Made by a program: the position numbers and the translations under genes. Positions 57,301 to 64,000 of a DNA stretch of 64,000 nt are shown here, in pieces. A model generated the notes under the pieces. The model saw only the letters and a list, made by a program, of their open reading frames with translations, was not told the DNA's origin and searched no databases. The DNA lies in contig OY754327.1 in NCBI GenBank assembly GCA_963573305.1, positions 180,614,386 to 180,678,385 of the forward strand, in the 5' to 3' direction. Each line of letters starts with the position of its first letter. The first letter of the stretch is position 1. Source of the DNA: Pyrrhosoma nymphula. Its lineage: Eukaryota; Arthropoda; Insecta; Odonata; Coenagrionidae.

Positions 57301-60300
57301 GTGAGAACTACTTGAGGGTCAAAATAAGGGTTACCATATGTCCTCTTTTTCAGGTCAAAAAAATGTCCAGGCCGATTTTATGTAAAATTATGAAATGTCC
57401 TCTTTTTTTGCTCTGAGAAAAAAATGATCGCTTAAAACCTGTTAAGCCCTAACGGTCCATCAACGATGGCAACACAAGAGAGCAGCGAACAGTATCTAGT
57501 TAACATCTAACTCCCTTGTATCCTAAAGTGCCATGGGCATTAGGAAGTCGGGGTAGCGTAGTGCTCTGCGCATATGTCCATGGTTCGATTCAGATTATTT
57601 TCTCGTGGCAAAGTCTACTTATTTCTTCGCCGTGTTTGTGGCAGGCACGGATAAATTCAAGATTATTGTTTATTCGCTCGTTGATGTTAGTTTTCAACAA
57701 TAATAAACTTAAAGAAACTTAGAGAAAGTTAAACTTAGAGAGTTAAACTAAGAGAAAGAATCAAAATCTGTAACTGAAAGTTTCTATTTTGATATCCTCT
57801 TCAGGGACTTTTGAGGGAAGATAAAAGAATTAATATAAGTCCTTAAAAATAAAGGAATTAACTAAAGAAAAAAGAGAGGAAGGTTACTCACACGAGTGTG
57901 ATAGCTTTGGTGAGGAGATGGCAGCTATTTAAGAAGTGGTTGTCTCAATATCAACAGTTCGAACCATTCAAATGGATACAACTTTCAAGAGCTCCTAAAT
58001 TGGAGGATTTTGAAAACTGCATCGCATATCTTAATGAAAAAACAATTGCAAGACTAAACGACACCAATTGTTTTGATCAATTTTGTAGTTTCACAAAATT
58101 TTTTACATAAATATGTAATAAAACAAAATCAACCAGCAGGTATAGTGTGGTGTGCATATTTCAATCAGTCGTTTAATGATGTGTACCATTCTGAACTGCT
58201 AAAAATTGCTGAGTTCATTTTTTCTTTACCTAGTCATAATGCTAATATAGAATGTGTTTTCACTCTTGTAAATGCACAGTGGACCAAAGACAGGAACATA
58301 TTTAAAATAGAAACATGAAAGGTGTAGTGTGTGTGCAGTGCAATTTTAAGCACTTCGGTTGCTTTTTATAAATATCTAGGAAACTGAAAACTGCTAGCAG
58401 AGATTTCTTCATCCTCCAAATATTCATGGCATAAAGGTTAAAGAGAGAGTGCTGATATACGTGAATGTAATTGATAATGATAAAAATGGTGAGAAAAATA
58501 ACAAAATAAGAATTTTCCTCTTTTCTATAGGTAAGTGTCCTCTTTTTTATGATGGACCTATGGTAACCCTAGTCAAAAACTGTTTTCAAATCTTACTGTA
58601 CTTGGGTCTTCTTTTATTTAAGAGAACAAAGTTTTATTGATGCCTTTGATGCCATCTGCACTAGTATTGACTTTACAGCTTCTGCTTTAGAAGTTGTCAT
58701 ACCTTGCAAGGAATTAGTAGTTTTTAAAAAAAATACCACTCTGAATATTATTATGGATGCTTGCAGTTTTATTCCACTCCCTCTGGCAGAGTTTTTTTCA
58801 ACATTAGCCTTATGTTTTTCACTCAAAATGTGTTTCGTACAGCTGTCTTTCCTTTTCCACGAGATATTTGTGTTGCAAAAACGACAAAGAATTGTTTTGT
58901 CATCAGCACAGTATAATCCATGATGTCGAAATTCTGCCTCACGCTGCCCATACACCACTGTTCGAGGCATATTCGTATTTTTATGGGGGAAATGTCGCCA
59001 CTTGTGTGAAACAAAAATTATCCCTTTCTGTGCTGTGTCTTTCTAGTGAAATTACTGTTCCCAAGTTCCCATGCACCTAAGGCGATGTAGTTCCACACCT
59101 TTCCACCAGGTGCCGTGGTGAAAAAAGAAGAACGTATTTCACGTGCCGACCATGCCGGTAACCAACTCCGAAGCCGATCGTTCATTTTGCTGTTCTTTCG
59201 CCTTGTGCTTAGACACCTAGTTCTGCCCCGCGCCTTGCCTTGTCCTTCGCTTGCCTCTGTGCTATAATTTTCATAATTCATTCAAAACAGTTCTTTTTAG
59301 GACTTGCATCAACCATCCTAACTGCCCTCTTCCATTCCTATTTTCCCATCAACCTCGCTACCCTTTTCTCTAAAATCCCCATCCTCCTTTCTCTCGTTCA
59401 TTACCCTGTCCATCATCCTTCATTCATTCATCCATCCATTCCATCACCATCCTTCCATTTCATCATTCACTTTATTTCATCCTCATAATCGTACATACAT
59501 TCCTCATCACTCGGCGTATACGTGGTGACTCCAAGTGGTGGATATGAGAATTTCTAGGATAACTCATTCCTGGGTTACGTGTATTATTCGTTATCGGGTG
59601 ATCATAGAACCAGGAAAATTCCAGTTCGCCCCGTGAATATCTGGGTCCATCACCAGTTTGGGCTGGTGACGGAATGGGAATAATTCGTTGCTGTCCCAAT
59701 TATGCTAAGAGTTTGGCTGAATGGGTGCTTTGCCGTCACTGCCCACTTCGGCATTAAGTTTTGGTGAATGTGATACAACTGTCACAAAAGAAAATCACTC
59801 AAATCTGATGCCATGACAAGCACCCCTTGAAAGTAGGCAAACACTCTTTGCATCCCATAACTTCCGTAATTTTCATCGTTTTGGGTCAAGTTCCTACCTA
59901 CGTAAGTACATATTTAACGTAAGTCAAGGCTTACGTTACTCGGTAACTGCCTGTATAGCAAACTTTTGGCATGCATTTTTCACTCCTTTTGTTCAAGTTC
60001 ACAAACTTGATTGAAGAATTTTATATCCGAGTAACATTTCTAAATAAAGTTGCACTGGAAAGGCCATTTCCAAGTATAACTAAATGTTTACAGCCGCATG
60101 TTTAATGACAGAGACCGCAAAAATGAGGAAATTCACATCGGAAATGTTGAAATTCACGATTTAAATATTGAAATTCATGATTTAAATGTTGAAATTCGTG
60201 ATACTATACGGAATTAGCATTATTGAATTTGCAAGTTTTGCCGCATGGACTGCTTGGCTCACCTTCAGGTTGGTCAGCATCAGATTAATTTGATCGATCA

Positions 60301-63220
60301 ATCTTAACAGTGGGCCTTGCCTTCGAGTACTATCTTCTCTAACCCATTGCGCCTTATGATGTGACCGAAGAATTTTAGACATTGCGCAGAATTGTTGGCA
60401 GCAGTCGGTCCCTGTATGAAATTTTCAATTAGGCTAAAATGGAGGCGTTAGTTCTTCGCTCTGCCCATGATATACGCATCATTCTTCAATAGCAATACAG
60501 TTCAAACGCCTCAATCTTCTTGCGTATGGCGGCTGTGATCGTCCAAGTCTCCGATCCATAGGTCATGATAGGGAAGACCATTGATCGAACTAGTCTACTT
60601 TTAGTTGACATGCTGATTCCTCTGTTCTTCCATATTTTTTGAACTGTGGTCTTAGCCATCGCTATTCTGCGCTTGACTTCATTTTCACTGCCACCACTGT
60701 TTGTCAGCAGGGTGCCCAGGTACACAACTTCTTTTTTTTTACCGGTATATCACGAATGAGATTCATTCGACAGTTGAGATCCCTGTTTATCACCATAAGT
60801 TGAAATTTTTGGCGATTGAGCTGCAGGCCTGCCTCCGCGCTGGATGTCTCAATACACTGTGGTATAGTGGCCAAGTTTTGTTCTTCATTGCTGAGGAGAG
60901 CCGTGTCATCTGCATATCTCAGATTCGTAATCCGTCTGCCACCAATACTGATGCCTCCTTCAAATTTATCTAGGGCATTGCTAATGATCCATTCACCGAC
61001 TATGTTGAAGATGATGGGCAATATGTATTACACAGCCTTGCCAAACGCCTTTCCCCGTATAAAATTTGTCCGACAGGACGTTATGGATCCGTACATATGC
61101 GCTGTTGTGAGTGGAAAACCTTGAAAACCTGGAAAACTCACGGAAATATTTTGTGCTGGTGAACTCAGGGAAAACTCAGGGAATTTTTGTATTTTTCCAA
61201 AAAACCCTGGAAAATGCACGGCAGCCAATTTCCATTAAGGCAGAGAGAGAGAGAGATGGTATTATGCTCGTCTCAGCGTAGCCTTGCGCTCCCTGTTCAT
61301 TTCATACTCTTTTTCATTTCAATTTCATTCATTTCATACTCGCAGCTTGTGCTTTGTCACCCCACCCACCTCTTCCTTGGCGCATTCTAGGGGGCCAATT
61401 ACATAATAATAATAATAAGTTTATTTATCCAGCAGACACAATGCACATTATTACAAATACATATGGCAGGTGTATAGGACACGTCAAATATAAAGGCAAT
61501 TATATTAACAAGTAAGACAAAATAAAGATATACATCAAATTGTAGGTATACACTTAGATAAAAATTCATTTACACTATAATAGCACTTATCGACCAGATA
61601 ATCAAATAACATTTTCTTGAACCATTGGCAACAATGCTTGTCTGCTTATCCTGACAGGTGTTTGGCGATGCTGGTTTTGATCCACCCCGGGTATTTGATT
61701 TCCCCGGTACCACCCATATCTGGGAGGCATTCCCTTATCCGCCACCCAGGGAGGTGCCCGATGGGGGACCAGCAACCCCACATGGGACTTCTTTGTACGG
61801 GATTTCTCTATAGTCATTCTTTATAGTGGACTTATTAACCAGTTGTATTGGATGATATGGTCCAGTCAGCTGCATAAGTTTTTTTTGCATCTGACTTTGA
61901 CTTAACAGATTGCAATTGAAATCGCTTAGGATCACTTGAGATTCTGTTGATGTTTTTAGATTTTTGACTAAGTTCAAAATGTAAGTTTTCAAATTTACTC
62001 AATTTTTTCAAGCAATAGGAATAAATAATGATAAGGCATATTTCAAAAAAATTTAAGATATATTTATTACAGTGCATTCAAAATCTTTCTCAACATTAAG
62101 TTAAATAATATCAACCTTAATTTGGCCAAAGTTAGGAGGAGGGTCACGAGTAAAAATTATCCCCCACCATTTTTGTACAAATTGATTATGTGAATGAACA
62201 CTCAGTTTGGTAATTTATGCTTAACATATCTACCTCTTCTATGCAGTTCACTAAAAACAAGCAGCAATTTGGAATCATTGAAGTCTCTACCTTCTGAACG
62301 AATTCTCATCGAGACAGACAGCCCATGGTGTGAGCCGAGACCCACTCATGCTTGGAGCAACATTATTTCCTATAAAGCTCCTGAAAAACAAGTGAAAAAA
62401 GAGAAGTGGGTTCCTGGTTGCACAATCAAGGGCAGAAATGAGCCAGCCTTTATTGGGTGAGACAAATGAAGTGTTCCTTAACCTCCCTCCCATTGATGCA
62501 CTTTATCACATCCCTACCATCATCCCAGCTGTATCATTGTTACAAGTGCACTGAGCCTCATGGAAATTGAGCAAAAACAAAATGTTGTTCATTATCTCAG
62601 AGGTATCTTTTTCTGTTGCAGTGCATAATTTATAAAACTGTTAACTTGTCAAAATTGTTTGTTTTAATGTGAATGATTGTATACATCTACTGGGAGCATG
62701 AACCAGTTCCCTTCATGTACATTAGTTTTGATTGCCCGTTACTGACCAATTCATTCTGGTGTGGGATCTGGTTCATATGTCTCCATATTTATATCTTTCA
62801 AGAAGATGTTAAAGTCCTATGAGGAAAAATTATGTTGCAAGGCTGTCATAAATATCCTGATTGAAAAGCTATAGCCTTTAGATGTAGGTGACTAATAATT
62901 TTAGAAATGATAGTTTACAGTTGGTAGAAACTGTAGTTTCATGATATCTCTTATTGCATCCTTATCTAAAATAATTAGTGACAGATACAATGGTCAGGAG
63001 AAAATGATTTTTCCATAAAAATCTGTAACTTTTGAGTGTGGGAACTAGATAAGAAGTCATGCTTGTTTTTTTCTAAAACTGTTTGGAGCCCATGTTTTTA
63101 ATGCCTCTTTCACTCTCTTTTAGGCAAATATTAGATATAATTGCTGCTACCAGAGGAGAGGATGCAGATACTTTGAGTAATGTCATCCATGAAAATACTT
63201 TGAAATTGTTTTTCAAATAA
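33340..63220 (+). CDS. TATDN1: TATDN1-type TatD-family metal-dependent DNase (six exons, complete)
   Basis: Exons 33340-33361, 33443-33622, 43619-43814, 55492-55716, 62247-62456 and 63124-63220 join in frame to 309 residues; human TATDN1 is 297. The TatD fold is a TIM-barrel hydrolase that uses two metals to cleave DNA 3'-5'. Conserved blocks: DIGANLTD (8-15; this subfamily lacks the HxH of bacterial TatD), TVGVHPTRC (73-81), AIGECGLDYD (112-121, metal-binding Glu115), FLHCRN (His152), VHSFDG (His184), IETDSPWC (catalytic Asp232). All expected metal ligands of the subfamily are present, so the enzyme looks active. All junctions are GT-AG and phase-consistent. An upstream in-frame ATG at 33316 would add eight residues (MIAVILNK); a TAG precedes it. 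I chose 33340 because family members begin M-x-R-x-K-F-I-D-I-G. Confidence 0.94.
33443..33622 (+). CDS. TATDN1: TATDN1 exon 2
   Basis: Encodes IGANLTDPMFQGIYNGTKKH through AALEIAKNE, the first barrel strand and helices of the TatD domain. The donor GAGG|GTAAAT leaves phase 1. Confidence 0.94.
34673..35044 (-). mobile_element. Second 5S-derived SINE, inserted in opposite orientation
   Basis: The flanks CAGTCAGCAAAGTTA (34658-34672) and CAGTCAGCGAAGTTA (35045-35059) repeat the same 15 bases of the outer 5S head, as a target duplication would. On the minus strand it begins with a 5S-like head and ends with a GTGCTCTTGTCCCCTGTCTG tail that matches the tail of the outer copy (GTGCTGTTGCCCCTGTCTGC). 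Confidence 0.7.
34950..35040 (-). pseudogene. 5S rRNA-like segment
   Basis: Minus strand shows GCCACGTTGAAACACCGGTT, then ACACCGAAGTTAAGCAACGT, TGGGCCCGGACGG and TTGGATGGGTGACC in the order of 5S rRNA bases ~12-90, including the internal pol III control region (AGTTAAGC, GGATGGGTGACC). The 5' and 3' ends of a true 5S gene are missing. Confidence 0.8.
35109..35160. repeat. Perfect 24-bp-arm hairpin
   Basis: Arms 35109-35132 and 35137-35160 are perfect reverse complements (starting CCGAGTGCTGTTGCCCCTG) around a 4-base loop GCGT. A weaker version is at about 34747-34793 in the inserted SINE. Confidence 0.95.
35480..36088. other. TATDN1 intron 2 segment; nothing recognised
   Basis: Intronic sequence without recognisable coding or terminal repeats. 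Confidence 0.35.
36089..36439 (+). pseudogene. Unrecognised 116-codon open frame, possible gene remnant
   Basis: Open from 36089 to TGA 36437-36439. The translation has protein-like composition: a helical start (TAELKKGLKHYP, IFDEIIKSIEVTINHLAKEV with spaced Leu/Ile), then YTLQITNPTVIHYEIKNYR and a Pro-rich end (EMEKPPYCPNFYSLGTVVWH). There is no in-frame ATG start and no clear splice acceptor. The frame next to it (VNDLRVDEVLQYHLL) might continue after a shift. I do not recognise the family; a transposon- or retrocopy-derived fragment is most likely. Confidence 0.3.
36440..37795. other. TATDN1 intron 2 segment; no gene assigned
   Basis: Contains short plus-strand open stretches (37138-37377 and 37325-37588) with no recognisable domain. 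They may be further remnants of whatever produced the 36089-36439 frame. Confidence 0.3.
37860..37960 (+). repeat. Interspersed repeat copy (CCATGCCAGATAGG)
   Basis: Shares ATGCCAG[A/T]TAGG, AGGGTAG[A/G]AGCCAGACAAAA and GTA with the segment at 63405-63460, same orientation. Likely a fragment of a common non-LTR element or SINE. Confidence 0.6.
40252..40410. mobile_element. Fold-back element inside the non-LTR remnant
   Basis: Inverted arms of about 57 bp (40261-40317 and 40340-40395) begin CACCGGGTC and include GCTGCCGACATTTCGGAACT. CTATTTG flanks both arms in inverted form. Confidence 0.8.
41330..41745. mobile_element. MITE with GTGCGGCTTATAT repeats
   Basis: Ends ATATTTCTCCGAATATAAGC and its inverted counterpart GCTTATATTTGGAGAAATAC enclose about 415 bp. 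GGTGCGGCTTATATCCAA is tandemly repeated at 41392-41430. Target duplication not clear. Confidence 0.75.
42740..43130 (+). repeat. Dispersed repeat copy A (TATDN1 intron 2)
   Basis: Shares long collinear stretches with 53480-53900, for example GGCATTAATTAATTGAAACC and CAATATTACTGAGAATAAA, same orientation. No coding. Unclassified. Confidence 0.85.
43130..43618. other. TATDN1 intron 2, 3' end; nothing recognised
   Basis: AT-rich intronic sequence up to the acceptor of exon 3. Confidence 0.4.
43619..43814 (+). CDS. TATDN1: TATDN1 exon 3
   Basis: After ATTTTCAG it encodes VRLYSTVGVHPTRCEEF and KVIAIGECGLDYDRL, carrying the metal-binding Glu. The donor CTTAG|GTAAGT leaves phase 2. Intron 2 upstream is about 10 kb. 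Confidence 0.95.
43815..45309. other. TATDN1 intron 3, 5' part; nothing firm
   Basis: Contains three ACGTCA/GCGTCAC-like motifs near 44490-44530 and simple AT-rich sequence. No coding region was recognised. Confidence 0.35.
45310..45520. repeat. Inverted partner of 53960-54115
   Basis: Reverse complement of this segment resembles 53960-54115 (TTTGCAAGCTTCC, AAATTT, GATGAACCA[T/C], AAAACAAAGGATAAA..CACAGTAAATATTT). Unclassified interspersed repeat. Confidence 0.6.
45718..46456. repeat. Left terminal inverted repeat (739 bp)
   Basis: Pairs with 48050-48817. Only scattered substitutions and small indels were seen. Includes the transposase 3' coding end on the minus strand. Confidence 0.93.
46338..47990 (-). 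pseudogene. Transposase remnant of the long-TIR element (WDGK / FDTT type)
   Basis: Minus-strand blocks in order: GRPCKRPSTTPLQEHF, WDGKMLPFLGINDTKERLAI, KKMLAAPELPNGSGKA, VKEIEFDTTSANKG, ARWMCKAIYALKIWVFRD, FVSPLTTSAPRNELLFLKKL, ANLAQKTTANIFSNFGIN, VNDHAERGVKLLKDF and VVQEHRRRVPDVRKTTL. They match, in order, a transposase-like protein found in many arthropods and cnidarians with HWDGKLLPD, FDTTASNTG and APRNDLxxLKxL blocks. Stops and frameshifts occur, for example near 46506 and between 47037 and 47493. The WDGK and FDTT aspartates are plausible catalytic residues (inference). Confidence 0.72.
48050..48817. repeat. Right terminal inverted repeat (768 bp)
   Basis: Pairs with 45718-46456. It has about 30 extra bases forming a 17-bp-arm palindrome at 48502-48539 (GCGAGCTCAAAATGCTT). 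It contains a silent second copy of the transposase 3' end, plus strand, interrupted by TAA. Confidence 0.93.
48826..52319. other. TATDN1 intron 3, central part; no gene seen
   Basis: Mixed AT-rich DNA. A Tigger-like terminus (GTCCACTG followed by TA) ends at 50510. A pyrimidine/purine-skewed low-complexity tract with poly-A and C/A runs lies at 50990-51900. No recognisable coding sequence. Confidence 0.35.
52320..52860 (+). pseudogene. Non-LTR RT tail fragment
   Basis: Plus-strand frames contain RKVGRGIKRWYF-like and EGRKRYWKM-like sequence and a following EILMERGGRNMKN stretch that resemble the GRKRxxMLDDL...SYxxLKxxAxDRxxWR tail of arthropod non-LTR RTs. It is degraded and the match is weak. 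Confidence 0.4.
53480..53900 (+). repeat. Dispersed repeat copy B (TATDN1 intron 3)
   Basis: Partner of 42740-43130, about 75-80% alike by eye. It is followed at 53960-54115 by sequence that matches 45310-45520 in reverse orientation. Confidence 0.85.
54116..55202. other. TATDN1 intron 3, 3' part; nothing recognised
   Basis: Intronic sequence; a short tandem duplication of TTTGGGTAATTTTGCTATTT occurs at 55021-55075. No coding seen. Confidence 0.4.
55207..55428. mobile_element. piggyBac-type MITE (222 bp)
   Basis: Ends CCCTTTCACTGCTA and TAGCAGTGAAAAGG are inverted and flanked by TTAA (55203-55206, 55429-55432), the piggyBac target. The interior has repeats of GCAGT[G/A]CCA[C/T]CAG and ATGCAT motifs. 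It sits 63 bp before the TATDN1 exon 4 acceptor end. Confidence 0.88.
55492..55716 (+). CDS. TATDN1: TATDN1 exon 4
   Basis: After TTCTTTTCAG it encodes RYFKKQLALATQFNLPLFLH with CRN, then VVHSFDG with both metal-binding histidines, ending FYIGING. The donor GGCTG|GTAAGT leaves phase 2. Intron 3 upstream is about 11.7 kb. Confidence 0.95.
55717..56969. other. TATDN1 intron 4, 5' part; nothing recognised
   Basis: AT-rich intronic sequence with no clear element boundaries. Confidence 0.35.
57549..57600 (+). repeat. tRNA-like segment inside the inner hAT
   Basis: GGGGTAGCGTAGTGCTCTGC (A-box-like) is followed at about 30 bp by GGTTCGATTC (B box). The fragment could be a SINE head. No cloverleaf acceptor stem was found. 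Confidence 0.45.
57898..58316 (+). pseudogene. hAT transposase C-terminal remnant (inner element)
   Basis: Two plus-strand frames: VRRWQLFKKWLSQYQQFEPF onward, then FSLPSHNANIECVFTLVNAQ and WTKDRNIFKIET, matching the LPHSNAxxERxFSxVNxxWTxxRNxLxxET block of hAT transposases. A shift separates them and the N-terminal domain is absent. Confidence 0.75.
59015..60141. other. TATDN1 intron 4 segment; no gene seen
   Basis: GC-richer at 59040-59260, then a CATC/CATT-rich low-complexity tract at 59390-59490 and a small hairpin CATCACCAG...CTGGTGACG near 59650. Nothing coding was recognised. Confidence 0.35.
60138..60205. repeat. 21-bp tandem repeat (three copies)
   Basis: ATGTTGAAATTCA[C/T]GATTTAA recurs at 21-bp intervals with few changes. 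Confidence 0.8.
60182..61021 (-). pseudogene. Non-LTR retrotransposon reverse transcriptase fragment
   Basis: Minus strand, right to left: MPIIFNIVGEWIISNALDKF, RITNLRYADDTALLSNEEQN (the catalytic YADD box), GLQLNRQKFQLMVINRD, a frameshift near 60725, then MYLGTLLTNSGGSENEVKRR, GISMSTKSRLVRSMVFPIMT and YGSETWTITAAIRKKIEAFE. These are RT domains 5-7 and the thumb of an RTE/craniofacial-type element. The 5' two thirds is missing. Confidence 0.9.
61022..62246. other. TATDN1 intron 4, 3' part: repeat debris
   Basis: At 61105-61212 lies a CCTTGAAAACCTGGAAAA-type repeat common in arthropods. (GA)n occurs at 61242 and (ATA)n at 61402. A CG-richer segment at 61620-61790 may be the 3' region of another retroelement. 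No gene recognised. Confidence 0.4.
62247..62456 (+). CDS. TATDN1: TATDN1 exon 5
   Basis: After TTCTATGCAG it encodes SLKTSSNLESLKSLPSERIL, then IETDSPWCEPRPTHAW with the catalytic Asp, and GRNEPAFI. The donor ATTGG|GTGAGA leaves phase 2. Confidence 0.95.
63124..63220 (+). CDS. TATDN1: TATDN1 exon 6 (stop codon)
   Basis: After CTCTTTTAG it encodes GQILDIIAATRGEDADTLSN and VIHENTLKLFFK, then TAA at 63218-63220. An AATAAA overlaps the stop (63216-63221); a more usual polyadenylation signal is at 63841-63846. Confidence 0.93.
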
Positions 63221-63369
63221 AATAATGTTGAAATGGTTCCATACTTTGTCAATGAAAAATTGAGCCAGCACCTCTTTGAATTCTTCCCTTACTTGTCCCT
63301 TCTCCTTGGATGAAATGACTTTTGTCACAGTAGGGGGGCTTTCATTTTTCTATATCCTCTGTAGCCTAA

Positions 63370-63470
63370 CTGGCAAGAGGAATGATAGTTATTCCCAGCA
63401 GGGTCATCCATGCCAGTTAGGTTGAAGGGTAGGAGCCAGACAAAATGTTGTATGTACCTCTGTGAGATGA
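63370..63470 (+). repeat. Interspersed repeat copy (CCATGCCAGTTAGG)
   Basis: Partner of 37860-37960, lying 150 bp after the TATDN1 stop codon and so probably inside its 3' UTR. Confidence 0.6.
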
Positions 63471-63840
63471 CTGCAAAAGGGCATGTTGGCCTTCTTAATT
63501 GGGCTTCCAACCATCCTCATTTCCACAGAAATTTCCTCCATTTTTACTCATGGACTGCCCAGGAGACATTTCCAAAGTATTTGGAATGTCCAGAGTTGTT
63601 GCTAATATAGCTTGCATATTGCCTAATTGTATTCATTGGATGCATTCAGCTAGGGGAGCTACTCCAGATTCACTCCAGAGAGTTTTGGCCAAGCAAGCTA
63701 GTGATCTGGAAGAGCAGTCAGCAAGTTTTTCTGAGTAGGTGGAAGAAATTGTTGCATAGTGCTGACTGACCAGTGAAATGTGATGGAAATCCCAGCTGCT
63801 AATTAAATTAAAGCTGAAAGTGAGAAATAACAATAATGGA

Positions 63841-63846
63841 AATAAA
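63841..63846 (+). terminator. Candidate TATDN1 polyadenylation signal
   Basis: AATAAA about 620 bp after the stop. The hexamer is common by chance in AT-rich DNA, so this is a guess. Confidence 0.3.
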
Positions 63847-64000
63847 TGTTTTTTAATGAAACATGCAAAATAGTAGCCTTGATTACCTCTACTAGCTGTA
63901 GTAATGATAACATACTCATCGTGACAATCAAGATTTCTCCTAAGAGGCTGGATGAAAGGAACACACATTTATAGTAAAGTCTATTTTTAATGAAATTGAT

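Larger units (their letters stand above)
57326..58571 (+). mobile_element. Nested hAT-like element
   Basis: Ends AAGGGTTACCATATGTCC and (inverted) TAGGGTTACCATAGGTCC are flanked by GTCAAAAT (57318-57325) and GTCAAAAA (58572-58579), seven of eight matching. It carries a plus-strand transposase remnant and interrupts the CGGBP1-like hAT remnant. Confidence 0.82.
56970..58970 (-). pseudogene. CGGBP1-like hAT transposase remnant, split by a later insertion
   Basis: The N-terminal part (58970-58614) reads MPRTVVYGQREAEFRHHGLY, then LCRFCNTNISWKRKDSCTKH and SEKHKANVEKN: a BED-like C2H2 finger of the type shared by CGGBP1 and its parent hAT transposases. The C-terminal part (57299-56970) ends in FWTPSANVDLERF-like IWTPSANVDLERFISSYKTV and TNRRTNVKEEIL, the hAT dimerisation block. 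Between them lies an unrelated plus-strand hAT. The middle catalytic region is missing. Confidence 0.75.
63221..64000. other. TATDN1 3' UTR and downstream
   Basis: Sequence after the stop codon. It holds the interspersed repeat at 63370-63470 and a candidate polyadenylation signal at 63841. No second gene was recognised before the edge. Confidence 0.4.

Overview
This is a eukaryotic nuclear window, AT-rich, with long introns packed with transposon remnants. The two host genes and the repeat repertoire (hAT, Tigger/pogo, piggyBac-type MITE, non-LTR elements with a C-terminal RT tail common in arthropods, a 5S-derived SINE) suggest an arthropod, most likely an insect with a large genome. I cannot name the species from sequence alone.

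Two real host genes lie head to head. On the minus strand, ten exons from 33049 down to 713 encode the N-terminal ~695 residues of a DHX30-type DExH-box RNA helicase: two double-stranded-RNA-binding domains, each split by introns, and the conserved pre-helicase linker. The helicase core lies off the left edge. On the plus strand, six exons from 33340 to 63220 encode a complete 309-residue TATDN1-type metal-dependent DNase. The start codons are 290 bp apart, so the pair probably shares a bidirectional promoter. All exon junctions were phased by eye; every junction keeps frame, including one GC-AG intron and one 48-nt exon in DHX30.

Layout: 0-33 kb is DHX30 with its introns. They hold a Tigger fragment (4.7-6.1 kb), a 1.1 kb TIR element (6.1-7.2 kb), a 2.65 kb element with an 8-bp target duplication carrying a 171-bp satellite array (7.8-10.5 kb), a Tigger inserted into an older Tigger (16.0-20.9 kb), a hAT carrying a fold-back tRNA-like MITE (21.0-23.2 kb) and a 2.4 kb TIR element (28.8-31.2 kb). 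33-64 kb is TATDN1 with its introns. They hold two nested 5S-rRNA-derived SINEs inside a hAT-like element (34.2-35.5 kb), a decayed non-LTR retrotransposon (38.5-42.3 kb), a 3.1 kb transposon with ~750-bp terminal inverted repeats (45.7-48.8 kb), a piggyBac-type MITE (55.2 kb), a hAT inside a CGGBP1-like hAT remnant (57-59 kb) and a reverse-transcriptase fragment (60.2-61.0 kb).

The most unusual items are the 45718-48817 transposon, whose very long, nearly identical inverted repeats contain the 3' end of its own transposase gene, and the nested oppositely oriented 5S-derived SINEs. No tRNA or rRNA gene that looks functional, no CRISPR and no prokaryotic-type operon was seen.
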